DNA from: Alphaproteobacteria bacterium | GTDB lineage: Bacteria > Pseudomonadota > Alphaproteobacteria > UBA9219 | DNA length: 64,000 nt | Assembly: GCA_026225415.1 (NCBI GenBank) | Contig: JAMFSS010000001.1 | Location: 301,081 to 365,080 of the forward strand | Direction: 5' to 3' | Shown: positions 35,771-44,234 of the stretch, piece by piece | Numbering within the stretch: position 1 is the stretch's first letter | Layout: each line of letters opens with the position of its first letter | Notes under the pieces: model-generated | What the model was told of the DNA's origin: nothing | The model's input: only the letters and a program-made list of their open reading frames with translations | The model's database searches: none | Position numbers and translations under genes: made by a program

Positions 35771-37756
35771 TTAAACATCCACATCGCGGGCAAAGCGGGC
35801 ATTTTCCTGAATAAACTGAAACCGCAATTCGGCTTTGCGTCCCATCAGGCTTTCAACCAGATTTTCGGTTTCCTTGATTTCTTCCATGCTGTCATTGCCG
35901 TTGGTGGCAATCACCACACGCAACAAAGACCGTTTCACCGGATCCATCGTCGTGTCGCGCAATTGCGCGGGCATCATTTCGCCCAGACCTTTAAACCGGC
36001 TGATCTCCACCTTGCCGCGACCGGCGAATGTGGTTTTCATCAGCTCATCCTTATGCGCGTCATCGCGGGCATAATGCGTGTGGCTGCCTTGCGTAATGCG
36101 ATACAAAGGCGGCAGTGCCAGAAACAATTTGCCGTGTTTAATTAAACCCGGCATTTCGCGGTAGAAAAACGTCATCAACAACGAGGCAATATGCGCCCCA
36201 TCAACATCGGCGTCGGTCATGATAATCACGCGATCATAACGCAATTTATCAATCTTGAATTCCGAGCCAATGCCGCAACCGAGCGCCTGCGTTAAATCCT
36301 GCAATTCCTGATTGGCGCGCAACTTGTCCACAGTCGCGCTGGCCACGTTCAAAATTTTACCACGCAAAGGCAGAATGGCCTGTGTCTCGCGCTTGCGTGC
36401 TTGCTTCGCCGAACCACCTGCCGAGTCGCCTTCGACCAGAAAAATTTCCGTGTCCTTGGTCGTGCCCGCCGAACAATCCGCCAGCTTGCCGGGCAAACGT
36501 AATTTACGTGTGGCGGATTTACGCGCCAAATCTTTGGCCTGTGACGCGCGCACGCGTTCTTCGGCCTTAAATATCATATGGTCCAGCAATGCCTTGCTGC
36601 CTGCGGCATCGGCCACCAACCAATGATCGAGATGGTCTTTAACCGTCTGGTCAACCAATCGCGTCGCTTCGGCTGTTGCCAGCTTTTCCTTGGTCTGTCC
36701 CTGAAATTGCGGGTTTTTGATGAACAGCGATAACAACACCGTCGCATCGCCAAACGCTTCATCACCCGTAATTGCCGCCGCACGACGATTGCCGATTAAT
36801 TCGCCGTATGCGCGTAATCCGCGCAACAATGCCGAACGCATCCCGCTTTCGTGCGTGCCGCCTTGCGGTGTCGGGACAGTATTACAATAAGAACCGATTG
36901 AACCTTCGCCGTCCGCAGGCCAGGCCACCGCCCATTCAACCTTGCCCTGATTATCCGGCAAATCTGCTATGCCCGCGAACATCTGCGGCGTCAATGTATC
37001 GCGCCCTTCCAATGTTCCGGCCAGATAATCTGACAGGCCGCCGGGGAAATGCAAAACCGCTTCGGTCGGCGTTTTGTCGTCACCGCGAATGAGTGACTCG
37101 TCGCAGCTCCAACGGATTTCAACGCCGCGGAACAGATACGCTTTCGACCGCGCCATGCGGAACAAAGTCGAGGGTTTAAAATGGATGCGCGAACCGAAAA
37201 TATCGACATCGGGTTTAAACGTTACGCGCGTGCCGCGCCAATTGGCCGCGCCCATAATTTTTAATTTGGTTTGCGGGGCGCCGCGCGAATATTCTTGCCG
37301 GTATAGTTGTTTGTCACGCGCGACTTCGACAATAAATTCTTCCGTCAACGCATTGACGACCGAACTGCCCACGCCATGCAAACCGCCGGATGTTTGGTAT
37401 GCCTTGTCGGAAAATTTACCGCCTGAATGTAACGTTGTCAGGATAACTTCCAACGCGGATTTGTTGGGAAATTTGGGGTGCTTATCAACGGGGATACCGC
37501 GTCCATTGTCGCGGATCATCACGCGGTTTTCGGGCTGCAATGAAATTTCGATAAAGGTAGCGTATCCCGCAACAGCTTCATCCATCGAATTATCAAGAAT
37601 TTCGGCAACCAGATGATGTAACGCGTTTTCATCCGTCCCGCCAATATACATACCCGGGCGGCGGCGCACAGGCTCCAGCCCTTCAAGGACTTCAATATCC
37701 TCTGCGTTATATGTGTTGTCTTTTTTCTTGGAAGATGAAGGAAATAAATCGGCCAT
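35771..37756 (-). CDS. parE: DNA topoisomerase IV subunit B
   Basis: ATPase subunit of the decatenating type II topoisomerase. GHKL motifs EILDNSMDEAVAG, RDNGRGIP and TSGGLHGVGSSVVNAL come first. The transducer follows, then the TOPRIM domain with EGDSAGGSAKQARKRETQAILPLRGKILNV and DADVDGAHI. 661 residues, with the ParE-type (not GyrB-type) length and C-terminus. ParC is not in the window. Confidence 0.96.
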   Translation of the reverse strand: MADLFPSSSKKKDNTYNAEDIEVLEGLEPVRRRPGMYIGGTDENALHHLVAEILDNSMDEAVAGYATFIEISLQPENRVMIRDNGRGIPVDKHPKFPNKSALEVILTTLHSGGKFSDKAYQTSGGLHGVGSSVVNALTEEFIVEVARDKQLYRQEYSRGAPQTKLKIMGAANWRGTRVTFKPDVDIFGSRIHFKPSTLFRMARSKAYLFRGVEIRWSCDESLIRGDDKTPTEAVLHFPGGLSDYLAGTLEGRDTLTPQMFAGIADLPDNQGKVEWAVAWPADGEGSIGSYCNTVPTPQGGTHESGMRSALLRGLRAYGELIGNRRAAAITGDEAFGDATVLLSLFIKNPQFQGQTKEKLATAEATRLVDQTVKDHLDHWLVADAAGSKALLDHMIFKAEERVRASQAKDLARKSATRKLRLPGKLADCSAGTTKDTEIFLVEGDSAGGSAKQARKRETQAILPLRGKILNVASATVDKLRANQELQDLTQALGCGIGSEFKIDKLRYDRVIIMTDADVDGAHIASLLMTFFYREMPGLIKHGKLFLALPPLYRITQGSHTHYARDDAHKDELMKTTFAGRGKVEISRFKGLGEMMPAQLRDTTMDPVKRSLLRVVIATNGNDSMEEIKETENLVESLMGRKAELRFQFIQENARFARDVDV

Positions 37757-37825
37757 GACTACTCGTTAAGCGTTAATTATGTGACGCGCCTATGTAGCAT
37801 GATTCGCAAAAGACAGGGCTAGAGT

Positions 37826-38776
37826 TTAGGAGGCGTTATAGCCCAATAAACGGCGTGGGATTTGCGTGGATGTGTCCCATATCTGGCGACGCACATTGCC
37901 CGCAATGGCAAGGGAATCCGCAATAAAAGCCCCCATAAGGCTGTCGAAGGAACGCGAGCGCGTCATCAGCCCCAATTCATTCATGGCCTGCTGATATTCC
38001 GGGCGGATAGCGGCGGCGATGGGGTAGGCAAGGGGGAAAGATTTTTCTTCGGCCTGCTGCAATTGTCCGGCAGCCAAAGCCGAAACATTGTGGCCTGCTT
38101 TACGCGCGGCCGCACAATAAACTACATCGGAAACAATGTGATGCAGCTTGTCATACATGCGCAAAGCTTGTTGCAGTATAGTCAGGTTGCAATTTCCGTC
38201 AGCATCCAATCCTTTGGCACGTTGGTTTGGAATGCGTTCATTGCCAGGAATATTTTCCGCATCCGTCATGAAATCGATACATTCCGCGCGGATAATCGCA
38301 AATTCAGCAGGGTTGCCCCACAGTTTTTCTATCTTGCCAATAAACGCCCCGGTATCAAATACCTGCGCATGTTTTGTTGCCCAATCGCGTTCATTTTCGA
38401 CGATGTCATGTATGATGGCAGAAAACGCGCCCAATATCGCATCAAGCCCGCGTTGTGCCAAATCCTGTTGAACATCTTTGTTATTATAAACCCTGTGTGC
38501 GCACCAAATCTCATGAATAAGGCGGCTTTCGCCGCCATATTTCCGTGTTTGCCCATGATGCGCTGCATGGGCAGAGCAGAGCGCCTTTTGAATACGCGTA
38601 TCACCAAGCCACGCAAAATCGCCGCCCAATTTTTCAATGCCGGATTGCAAAACAGCTTGTTGAATTTCTACCGGCAAATCATGCATCAACGCGCGCAATC
38701 CCGCATCACGCAAAGGGGCGCCGAATTCACGTTCAAACTGCAGACTTGTTTCGATAAAGCCCATGGAGGACACCAT
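37826..38776 (-). CDS. RelA/SpoT-like HD-domain protein, stand-alone
   Basis: About 316 residues; the start is uncertain (TTG 38806, ATG 38776 or ATG 38764, none with a clear RBS). The region AHAAHHGQTRKYGGESRLIHEIWCAHRV followed about 30 residues later by SAIIHDIVENER reproduces the HxGQxR...H...HDxxE pattern of the (p)ppGpp hydrolase HD domain. No synthetase or TGS/ACT domain follows; the rest is helical and uncharacterised. It may hydrolyse alarmones or another nucleotide, or have lost activity (the ED of HDxxED is EN here). It lies between parE and a DnaA-box-rich spacer. Confidence 0.65.
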   Translation of the reverse strand: MVSSMGFIETSLQFEREFGAPLRDAGLRALMHDLPVEIQQAVLQSGIEKLGGDFAWLGDTRIQKALCSAHAAHHGQTRKYGGESRLIHEIWCAHRVYNNKDVQQDLAQRGLDAILGAFSAIIHDIVENERDWATKHAQVFDTGAFIGKIEKLWGNPAEFAIIRAECIDFMTDAENIPGNERIPNQRAKGLDADGNCNLTILQQALRMYDKLHHIVSDVVYCAAARKAGHNVSALAAGQLQQAEEKSFPLAYPIAAAIRPEYQQAMNELGLMTRSRSFDSLMGAFIADSLAIAGNVRRQIWDTSTQIPRRLLGYNAS

Positions 38777-38806
38777 TTGCCGAGGAGCGACATCTATCGC
38801 ACCCAA

Positions 38807-39130
38807 TTACGGCGGAAAAAAGAAAAAAGTTGTGGATAAGTATAAGGGGATGATGCGTTTTTTGGTTAATTCCAAAAGCCCAATACTGTGAATAAGTTAA
38901 TAAATCATTTACGATTCATAAGGTTAAAAATCCACATCTAGGTACTACCCACATTTCATCCACAACATACTGTGTCCCCTAGAATCGATTCGCTGTCTGT
39001 GGTATGACATCTTCTTGTAAGCCACAATATCTAGTGGTTAACAAACCAACCATTCAGCGGCTCGTTTCGAAATCTTAACGATTTTTGGCAAGCCGTCCCG
39101 CCTTAACCACCCACCCAACGGAGCGACCAC
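38807..39130. promoter_or_regulatory. gcrA upstream region with DnaA-box-like and GANTC sites
   Basis: A 324-bp AT-rich gap without genes. It holds an exact DnaA box TGTGGATAA (38831-38839), TGTGAATAA (38887-38895, one mismatch), AAATCCACA (38928-38936) and TCATCCACA (38956-38964). GANTC sites lie at 38913, 38982 and 38987, the last two abutting. A near-CtrA site TTAA-N7-TTTA starts at 38897. DnaA activation and CcrM methylation are known controls of gcrA in Caulobacter, so this is probably a cell-cycle promoter; a replication origin is the alternative. Confidence 0.6.
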
Positions 39131-39691
39131 ATGACATGGACCGAACAGAAAATCCAAATGCTCAAGGATATGTGGGGGCACCATAGCGCCAGCGAGATCG
39201 CCGAACATATTGGGGGGTTGACCCGTAACGCCGTTATCGGCAAAGCGCACCGTTTGAAATTGTCGGCGCAAAAATCGTCCGACACGCCGGGTACTGGTTT
39301 GCAACGTGCGCAAAACAGCCTCAGCGGCGGTATGGGCGCGATTAAAACCAGCCGAAAACGCGTCATGCTGCGCCCGTTGCCATCGGTTGCGGCACAAACG
39401 GCGGCAACGCCCATGCGGGCTGTGCCAACGGCCAAGGACATATTCCGTTCCTTGGAAGGTATCGGCGGCACCACGCGCAGCGAAGGCATCGCGGTAACAA
39501 AGGCAGGCGAACGTCATTGCCGTTGGCCTGTCGGCGATCCTCGTTCACCTGATTTCCGTTTCTGTGGCTGCACCGCGCATGAAGGCCTGCCTTACTGCGT
39601 CGATCATGCCCGCGTCGCTTACCAGAATGTCAGCAAGCGCACGCGCGGCACATCGCCATCAAGCAATAATAACAATGATACCGCGCACTAA
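39131..39691 (+). CDS. gcrA: GcrA cell cycle regulator
   Basis: Alphaproteobacterial transcription factor that binds sigma-70 RNA polymerase and promoters carrying CcrM-methylated GANTC. The N-terminal DNA-binding region MTWTEQKIQMLKDMWGHHSASEIAEHIGGLTRNAVIGKAHRLKL is diagnostic. The C-terminal zinc-like region CRWPVGDPRSPDFRFCGCTAHEGLPYCVDHARVAY is also conserved. 186 residues. It is monocistronic with its own terminator, and is one of the strongest taxonomic markers in the window. Confidence 0.96.
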   Translation: MTWTEQKIQMLKDMWGHHSASEIAEHIGGLTRNAVIGKAHRLKLSAQKSSDTPGTGLQRAQNSLSGGMGAIKTSRKRVMLRPLPSVAAQTAATPMRAVPTAKDIFRSLEGIGGTTRSEGIAVTKAGERHCRWPVGDPRSPDFRFCGCTAHEGLPYCVDHARVAYQNVSKRTRGTSPSSNNNNDTAH

Positions 39692-39705
39692 TTCTGGTTA
39701 ATGAA

Positions 39706-39742
39706 AAAAGCCGGCCATTCGCAAGGATGGCCGGCTTTTTTA
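39706..39742. terminator. Bidirectional terminator between gcrA and the convergent small gene
   Basis: AAAAAAGCCGGCCATTC and its partner ATGGCCGGCTTTTTT (loop GCAAGG) make a long GC-rich stem with A and T flanks. It serves gcrA and, on the other strand, overlaps the 3' end of the convergent gene. Confidence 0.9.
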
Positions 39743-40129
39743 TGCGGGGCGGCAAATTTTGAAAGGCGAATATTTTGGCTTTTTATACATTGCCGCATAA
39801 AGGGAGAGAGTGTCCACCACTGTGGCGCCGATGAACGCCGGTTTAAAAGTGGCGTGTAGATCAATGACCAACCGGCCTTCTTTATCAAGATAACAATTCG
39901 ACCGGCCTTTATCATTCCTCGTATCACTATCCGGCGGTGCGAATTCAAGAACAAGCCTGCCGCTTTCCAAATCCACCATCATGGGGCGCACCGCCATGGC
40001 TTGTTCTCTGGATAACAGGCCGTTATTGTGCGGTTTTGCCAGCCATGAACGAAAGGCGCGGAATAAGGTTCTATTGTCCCACAGAACATCATCATCATCG
40101 GGCAGGGGGATGGCATTTATTTTTGTCAT
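39740..40129 (-). CDS. Conserved-looking hypothetical protein, possibly leaderless
   Basis: 129 residues from MTKINAIPLPDDDDVLWDN. The longer frame to 40237 is rejected because it would run through a good promoter. The protein is soluble, with YLDKEGRLVIDLHATFKPAFIGATVVDTLSLYAAMY toward the C-terminus, and no recognised family. A TTGCTT-N16-TATACT promoter ends only 5 bp before the ATG and no ribosome-binding site is present, so the mRNA may be leaderless. Confidence 0.6.
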   Translation of the reverse strand: MTKINAIPLPDDDDVLWDNRTLFRAFRSWLAKPHNNGLLSREQAMAVRPMMVDLESGRLVLEFAPPDSDTRNDKGRSNCYLDKEGRLVIDLHATFKPAFIGATVVDTLSLYAAMYKKPKYSPFKICRPA

Positions 40130-40134
40130 ACTGT

Positions 40135-40162
40135 AGTATAACAGAAATACGAGAAAAAGCAA
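40135..40162 (-). promoter_or_regulatory. Sigma-70 promoter of the small hypothetical gene
   Basis: TTGCTT and TATACT with a 16-bp spacer on the minus strand. The -10 box is 5 bp from the ATG, placing the expected transcription start at or next to the first codon. Confidence 0.6.
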
Positions 40163-40230
40163 CAATCTATTGCCGTAAACCCTCTTTATGCCTAGGCTAA
40201 ACCCTAAACCGGCATAAGTGCGGGATTGTG

Positions 40231-41085
40231 ATGACATTACAAACGATTTATTACGATAAAGAGGGCGATGCCGGGTCGACTCTTCTTTTTATCCACGGCC
40301 ATGGTGGAAGCAGCCATTCATGGGATCCGCAGGTCAATTTCTTCGTGCAACAGGGATTTCAGGTTTTGTGCCCCGGTCTTCGGGGTTATGGACAATCGCC
40401 TTTGCCCGAACCACCAGATAATTTCACCAATACCGGCGATCTTATCTATCTGCTCGATCATCTGAATATATCCAATGCGCATGTGGTGGGTAGCTCGCGC
40501 GGTGGACGCATCGCGACAAATCTAACGCTTAACCATCCCGACAGAGTTAAAAGCCTGGCCTTGGTCAGCGCGGCCTTGGGCGGCCATGAATGGTCGGATG
40601 AATGGAAGGCCGTGTGGCCCAGCCGCGAACGTGCCGCACGCGAGGGTGTCATCTGGACACCCGACTGGGCTATAGAAGAATATTATAAATTATCGATGTT
40701 CACCGAGGCGCACAAAAATCCCGAGCTACATCGATCGCTGCAAGACAAATGGCACATTCAAAATTGGGACGAACGGCAAATACTGGGTGATCTGGGACTG
40801 TCATCCCATATCCCGTCAGACAGCGATCGGCTTGCTGAAATATCCGTCCCTACGCTTGTTCTATCGGGCGGCAAAGACAGCGAAGACATCCAGCTTATCG
40901 CACAAATATATGCGGCGCTCATTCCCGGCGCGACGCATATAATATACCCCGATCTTGGTCACATGATAGGCCGCGAAGCGCCCGATCTTTTAAACAATGC
41001 TCTCTTAGCTCATCTTTGCGCAACAGAACCAAATGCGCCCGCTGCCAATCCACAGGGGCGCAAAATTATTTGCCCCACCGCATAA
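40231..41085 (+). CDS. Alpha/beta-fold hydrolase
   Basis: 284 residues with the canonical fold: oxyanion-loop LLFIHGHGGSSHSWDPQ, then YGQSPLPE, nucleophile elbow VGSSRGGRIA (catalytic Ser), acid region LVLSGGKDSED and the final His in DLGHMIGREAP. The substrate cannot be told; epoxide hydrolase, esterase and dehalogenase relatives share these motifs. A GTG one codon upstream is an alternative start. It is convergent with hpnE, overlapping it by about 20 bp, so probably not part of hopanoid synthesis. Confidence 0.88.
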   Translation: MTLQTIYYDKEGDAGSTLLFIHGHGGSSHSWDPQVNFFVQQGFQVLCPGLRGYGQSPLPEPPDNFTNTGDLIYLLDHLNISNAHVVGSSRGGRIATNLTLNHPDRVKSLALVSAALGGHEWSDEWKAVWPSRERAAREGVIWTPDWAIEEYYKLSMFTEAHKNPELHRSLQDKWHIQNWDERQILGDLGLSSHIPSDSDRLAEISVPTLVLSGGKDSEDIQLIAQIYAALIPGATHIIYPDLGHMIGREAPDLLNNALLAHLCATEPNAPAANPQGRKIICPTA

Positions 41086-42322
41086 CGACTTGCGCGGCTT
41101 TCATGCCCGAACGTATCGCCCCTTCAATGGTCGATGGTAGTCCGGTCGCTGTCCATTCCCCCGCCAGCGCGACATTTTTCCAGCCGGTATATGAAGTCGG
41201 GCGGCGGTTATTTTGTTCCGGCGTCGCGACAAAGGTGGCATATTTTTCAAGGAAAATGCGATGTTGTGGCACTTTGTCGGGGTCGAGGCCGAGGAACAAC
41301 GCAACCTCTCTCCACACCAAACGCGCCATATCGCGCACCGGAATATCCTTGTGCCGTTCGGCGCAACTAATGGTGACCGAAGCCAAACCGTTGCGCACGA
41401 ATATCCATTCCGAATAGCCGCCGACAACGCCGGTAAAACCTTCTTCCATATCCGGCATATCGACCAGATAATGCGCGTTGATGATCGAACGGAAATCGGT
41501 CGGCGTCGGCACTTCGGGCAATAATTCGCGCATAAACCACGCGGGCAGGGCAAGAATAACCCAATCATTGTCACCCAATTCTACCAAAGTGCCGTTGAAA
41601 TCAAGAGCGCGAACTTGATCACCTTCCCACAACATCGACCGCAGCCGGTGATAATATTTTATCTCGGCGTCATGCTGGCGCAGAACGTTCAAACATGGGA
41701 TGACAAAACTTTCCGACAAACCCACTTTGGGGATAAGGGGAATGCATGCCTCGCCACCTGCGCCGAAACTTTGCACGAAAATACCCTTCAAAAGCTGGGC
41801 GGAAGCGATATCGGTTTCGGTATTCAACGCGCCGATAATAAACGGCTCCCAAAAACGTTGATAAATTTTGCCCTGCTTGTCGAACTTGTTCGCCAGCGTA
41901 TCCAGGCTTCCCGCCATTAAAACCCGTAGGCCGGAAAAATAATCGCTCAGCTTCGTGCCGGGCACGCGGCGCTTCTTGCTGAAAATCCACCAGGGAAATT
42001 TGCCCTTGTTCATTTTCACTGTCCAACGCTCGCCGGTTGATATATCAATGAACGGAAAATGTGGCTTGCCCGACCCGCCCATCGTATCCAACGCGTTGGT
42101 CAGATAAAGATAGTCTTGCACCGCGACATTGCCCGACAAAACCAGATGATTGCCGTTATCAATCCGGCACCCTAATTCGCGGTCAAGAAATGAACGGCAC
42201 CGCCCACCGGCAAAAGGTGCTGCTTCGTAAATGGTAACCTTTTCGCCCGACAGAGACAGCTGTAACGCGGCCGACAATCCGGCCATGCCTGCGCCGATGA
42301 CATGAACATGGCGTCCGCTCAT
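41066..42322 (-). CDS. hpnE: Hydroxysqualene dehydroxylase HpnE
   Basis: FAD-dependent amine-oxidase-fold enzyme that converts hydroxysqualene to squalene. The dinucleotide motif HVIGAGMAGLSAALQLS lies at the N-terminus, followed by EAAPFAGGRCRSF, and the C-terminal FAD motif appears as VALAGEWTATGLPSTIEGAIRSG. The start MSGRHVHV was chosen because it overlaps the hpnD stop as ATGA; longer frames run into hpnD. 418 residues. It is the last gene of hpnC-hpnD-hpnE. Confidence 0.94.
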   Translation of the reverse strand: MSGRHVHVIGAGMAGLSAALQLSLSGEKVTIYEAAPFAGGRCRSFLDRELGCRIDNGNHLVLSGNVAVQDYLYLTNALDTMGGSGKPHFPFIDISTGERWTVKMNKGKFPWWIFSKKRRVPGTKLSDYFSGLRVLMAGSLDTLANKFDKQGKIYQRFWEPFIIGALNTETDIASAQLLKGIFVQSFGAGGEACIPLIPKVGLSESFVIPCLNVLRQHDAEIKYYHRLRSMLWEGDQVRALDFNGTLVELGDNDWVILALPAWFMRELLPEVPTPTDFRSIINAHYLVDMPDMEEGFTGVVGGYSEWIFVRNGLASVTISCAERHKDIPVRDMARLVWREVALFLGLDPDKVPQHRIFLEKYATFVATPEQNNRRPTSYTGWKNVALAGEWTATGLPSTIEGAIRSGMKAAQVVMRWGK

Positions 42323-43173
42323 GAACATAAACCTTTCAGGCAAAGGAAAAGCTTTTTCCATTTCGGCAATGTCACGCGCTGTCCGGGGTTTTGCCAATCC
42401 AGCACCACCAACCTGTTAAAAATTGCGCCGTAATAAAGACGCATGATTTTGGCCGGACGCATTGCGGCGGGAACGCACTGCGCCATAAATTCATCGGCCT
42501 TGGCGTAATGGGCGCGCGCCATCAGTGCTATATCACGGCACACGGCGGGTAATTTCGCATCACGCAAAACGTCATTGGGACTCCGCAAAACGATACTGTG
42601 TTTGTCCAACAAATCACACGGCAGATACAACCGCCCCCGCGCTGCGTCTTCGGCCAGATCGCGCAAGATATTGGTCAATTGCAAGGCGCGACCTAAATGA
42701 TGCGCCACCTTCATGCCGTTTTCGCTGGCATCGCCAAAGATGCGCACCGAAGCGCGACCAACCGCGCTTGCCACCAGATCACAATAACGGTCAAGCGTCG
42801 GCATATCCGGTGCCACAATCGCCGCGGAATCCATTTCCATTCCGTTAATAATTTCCTGAAAATCCTTCTCCACCAAGCCAAAATCCCGAATGGCAGGCAA
42901 CAATGCGGTCGTAATCGCATCGCTCGCTGTGCCTCGAAAAACACCGGCAATTTTCTCGCGCCACTCCTGCAATCCACGCGATGCTATTTCGGGTGTGGGG
43001 CTGTCATCCGCAATATCATCGACCACGCGGCAAAAACCATACAGCGCATACATGGCTTCGCGCCGAGCCTTGGGCAATATCGCCATACCCGCATGAAACG
43101 ATGTGCGCGAGGCCGCAACCTGCGCCTTCACCGCGTTCAACGCATCATCATAAGAAAGGCTGGTCATAGCCAT
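42319..43173 (-). CDS. hpnD: Presqualene diphosphate synthase HpnD
   Basis: Head-to-head condensation of two farnesyl diphosphates to presqualene diphosphate. The squalene/phytoene synthase motifs are present: YALYGFCRVVDDIADD for the first Asp-rich site and TNILRDLAEDAARGRLYLP for the second. 284 residues. It overlaps hpnC by about 10 bp and hpnE by 4 bp, so the three are translationally coupled. Confidence 0.94.
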   Translation of the reverse strand: MAMTSLSYDDALNAVKAQVAASRTSFHAGMAILPKARREAMYALYGFCRVVDDIADDSPTPEIASRGLQEWREKIAGVFRGTASDAITTALLPAIRDFGLVEKDFQEIINGMEMDSAAIVAPDMPTLDRYCDLVASAVGRASVRIFGDASENGMKVAHHLGRALQLTNILRDLAEDAARGRLYLPCDLLDKHSIVLRSPNDVLRDAKLPAVCRDIALMARAHYAKADEFMAQCVPAAMRPAKIMRLYYGAIFNRLVVLDWQNPGQRVTLPKWKKLFLCLKGLCS

Positions 43174-43994
43174 GCGCGGCCTATGCCGGTCAGCGTACCA
43201 AACAACACCGATGTTTTATTCAATTTCACATTGTCACAGAGCGGATCGCGTATGCGCAGCAACGCCACAATCCGCTCGGCCAGAACCGCTATCACTGATG
43301 TCTCGCATTTCAAACGTATATCCGGCACTTGCTTAGGCAGCTTGCGCGCTTCGACTAATAACGGATCAACCAAATCCAGCATGGCCTGTAATGTCGCGCG
43401 AAGTGACTCTGTCGATGCCTCATGTGACAAATCGGCAATCGATGTGCCGTAAATCATCATCATATCCTGGGGGATATAAACGCGATCCAATTGCCGGTAA
43501 TCATCGGCGCAATCTTGGATATGATTGATGATCTGCAAAGCATTGCACAAGGCATCATTAGCGGCCCACGCGCTCTCGCCAATGCCATGCAAAGCCAACA
43601 CATGCCGCCCGACGGGTGCAGCCGAATAATTGCAATAATCAATCAAATCCGCCCAATCACGATAACGCAATTGCGTCGCGTCGCGTTTAAAGGCGGCAAT
43701 GAGGTCGAGGCTATGTTGCGGTGTAACACCGGTCTCGATCAGACTGTGGCGCAAGGCGACCGATTCCGGCACTTGCTCGCTATGTTCCGATATCAGGGAA
43801 ACGGCAAATTTATCTAACCGTGTCACCTTGTCCCGCGCGTCCAGCAAAGGATGATCGCTTATATCATCGGCGGCACGCGCGAAATTGTAAAAAGCATGGA
43901 CATGCTTTCGCAAATCGGGGCGTATAAGAAACGACCCGACGGGGAAATTTTCGGTTGTGCGATTTTTGCCGCTGGAGGTATCGGTAAGGGTCAT
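43164..43994 (-). CDS. hpnC: Hydroxysqualene synthase HpnC
   Basis: Converts presqualene diphosphate to hydroxysqualene. FYNFARAADDISDHPLLD and the second motif IQDCADDYRQLDRVYIP identify the squalene synthase family, and NFPVGSFLIRPDLRKHV is the HpnC-type N-terminus. 276 residues. It heads hpnCDE. The cyclase gene shc (hpnF) is not in the window, so squalene is presumably cyclised by an enzyme encoded elsewhere. Confidence 0.93.
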   Translation of the reverse strand: MTLTDTSSGKNRTTENFPVGSFLIRPDLRKHVHAFYNFARAADDISDHPLLDARDKVTRLDKFAVSLISEHSEQVPESVALRHSLIETGVTPQHSLDLIAAFKRDATQLRYRDWADLIDYCNYSAAPVGRHVLALHGIGESAWAANDALCNALQIINHIQDCADDYRQLDRVYIPQDMMMIYGTSIADLSHEASTESLRATLQAMLDLVDPLLVEARKLPKQVPDIRLKCETSVIAVLAERIVALLRIRDPLCDNVKLNKTSVLFGTLTGIGRAWL

Positions 43995-44234
43995 GTGCTT
44001 CTATATCTATATTTGGTGCCGCTAAAGTCAACACGCATGATAAAGGCGCTGCAATAACGCTTGCCACCCAAATATCGATTGGCTATCCTTTGCCTATGAA
44101 AAATCGCAAGCCAACCCCTCCTTTGTTCTTCGGCGCGCCAACGCCCCAGCCGCCGTGCGTCTAACGCACATTCACTGGCTTTTTCATCCAAATTCCCGCC
44201 TCCCTTATTTAACCAGTTTTGTATTGGTAATGTT

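Noticed and set aside
37862..38839. 325-codon plus frame opposite the HD protein
   Set aside because: The minus frame carries the recognisable HD pattern; the plus frame has no motif and a poor start.
40303..40313. GGAAGCAGCCA, matching the 4.5S (SRP) RNA tetraloop region
   Set aside because: It lies inside the alpha/beta hydrolase oxyanion loop (HGGSSHSWD) and has no surrounding SRP hairpin.
44096..44164. 22-codon frame starting MKNRKPTPP between hpnC and the cyclodeaminase gene
   Set aside because: Too short, no RBS and no conserved feature; treated as spacer.
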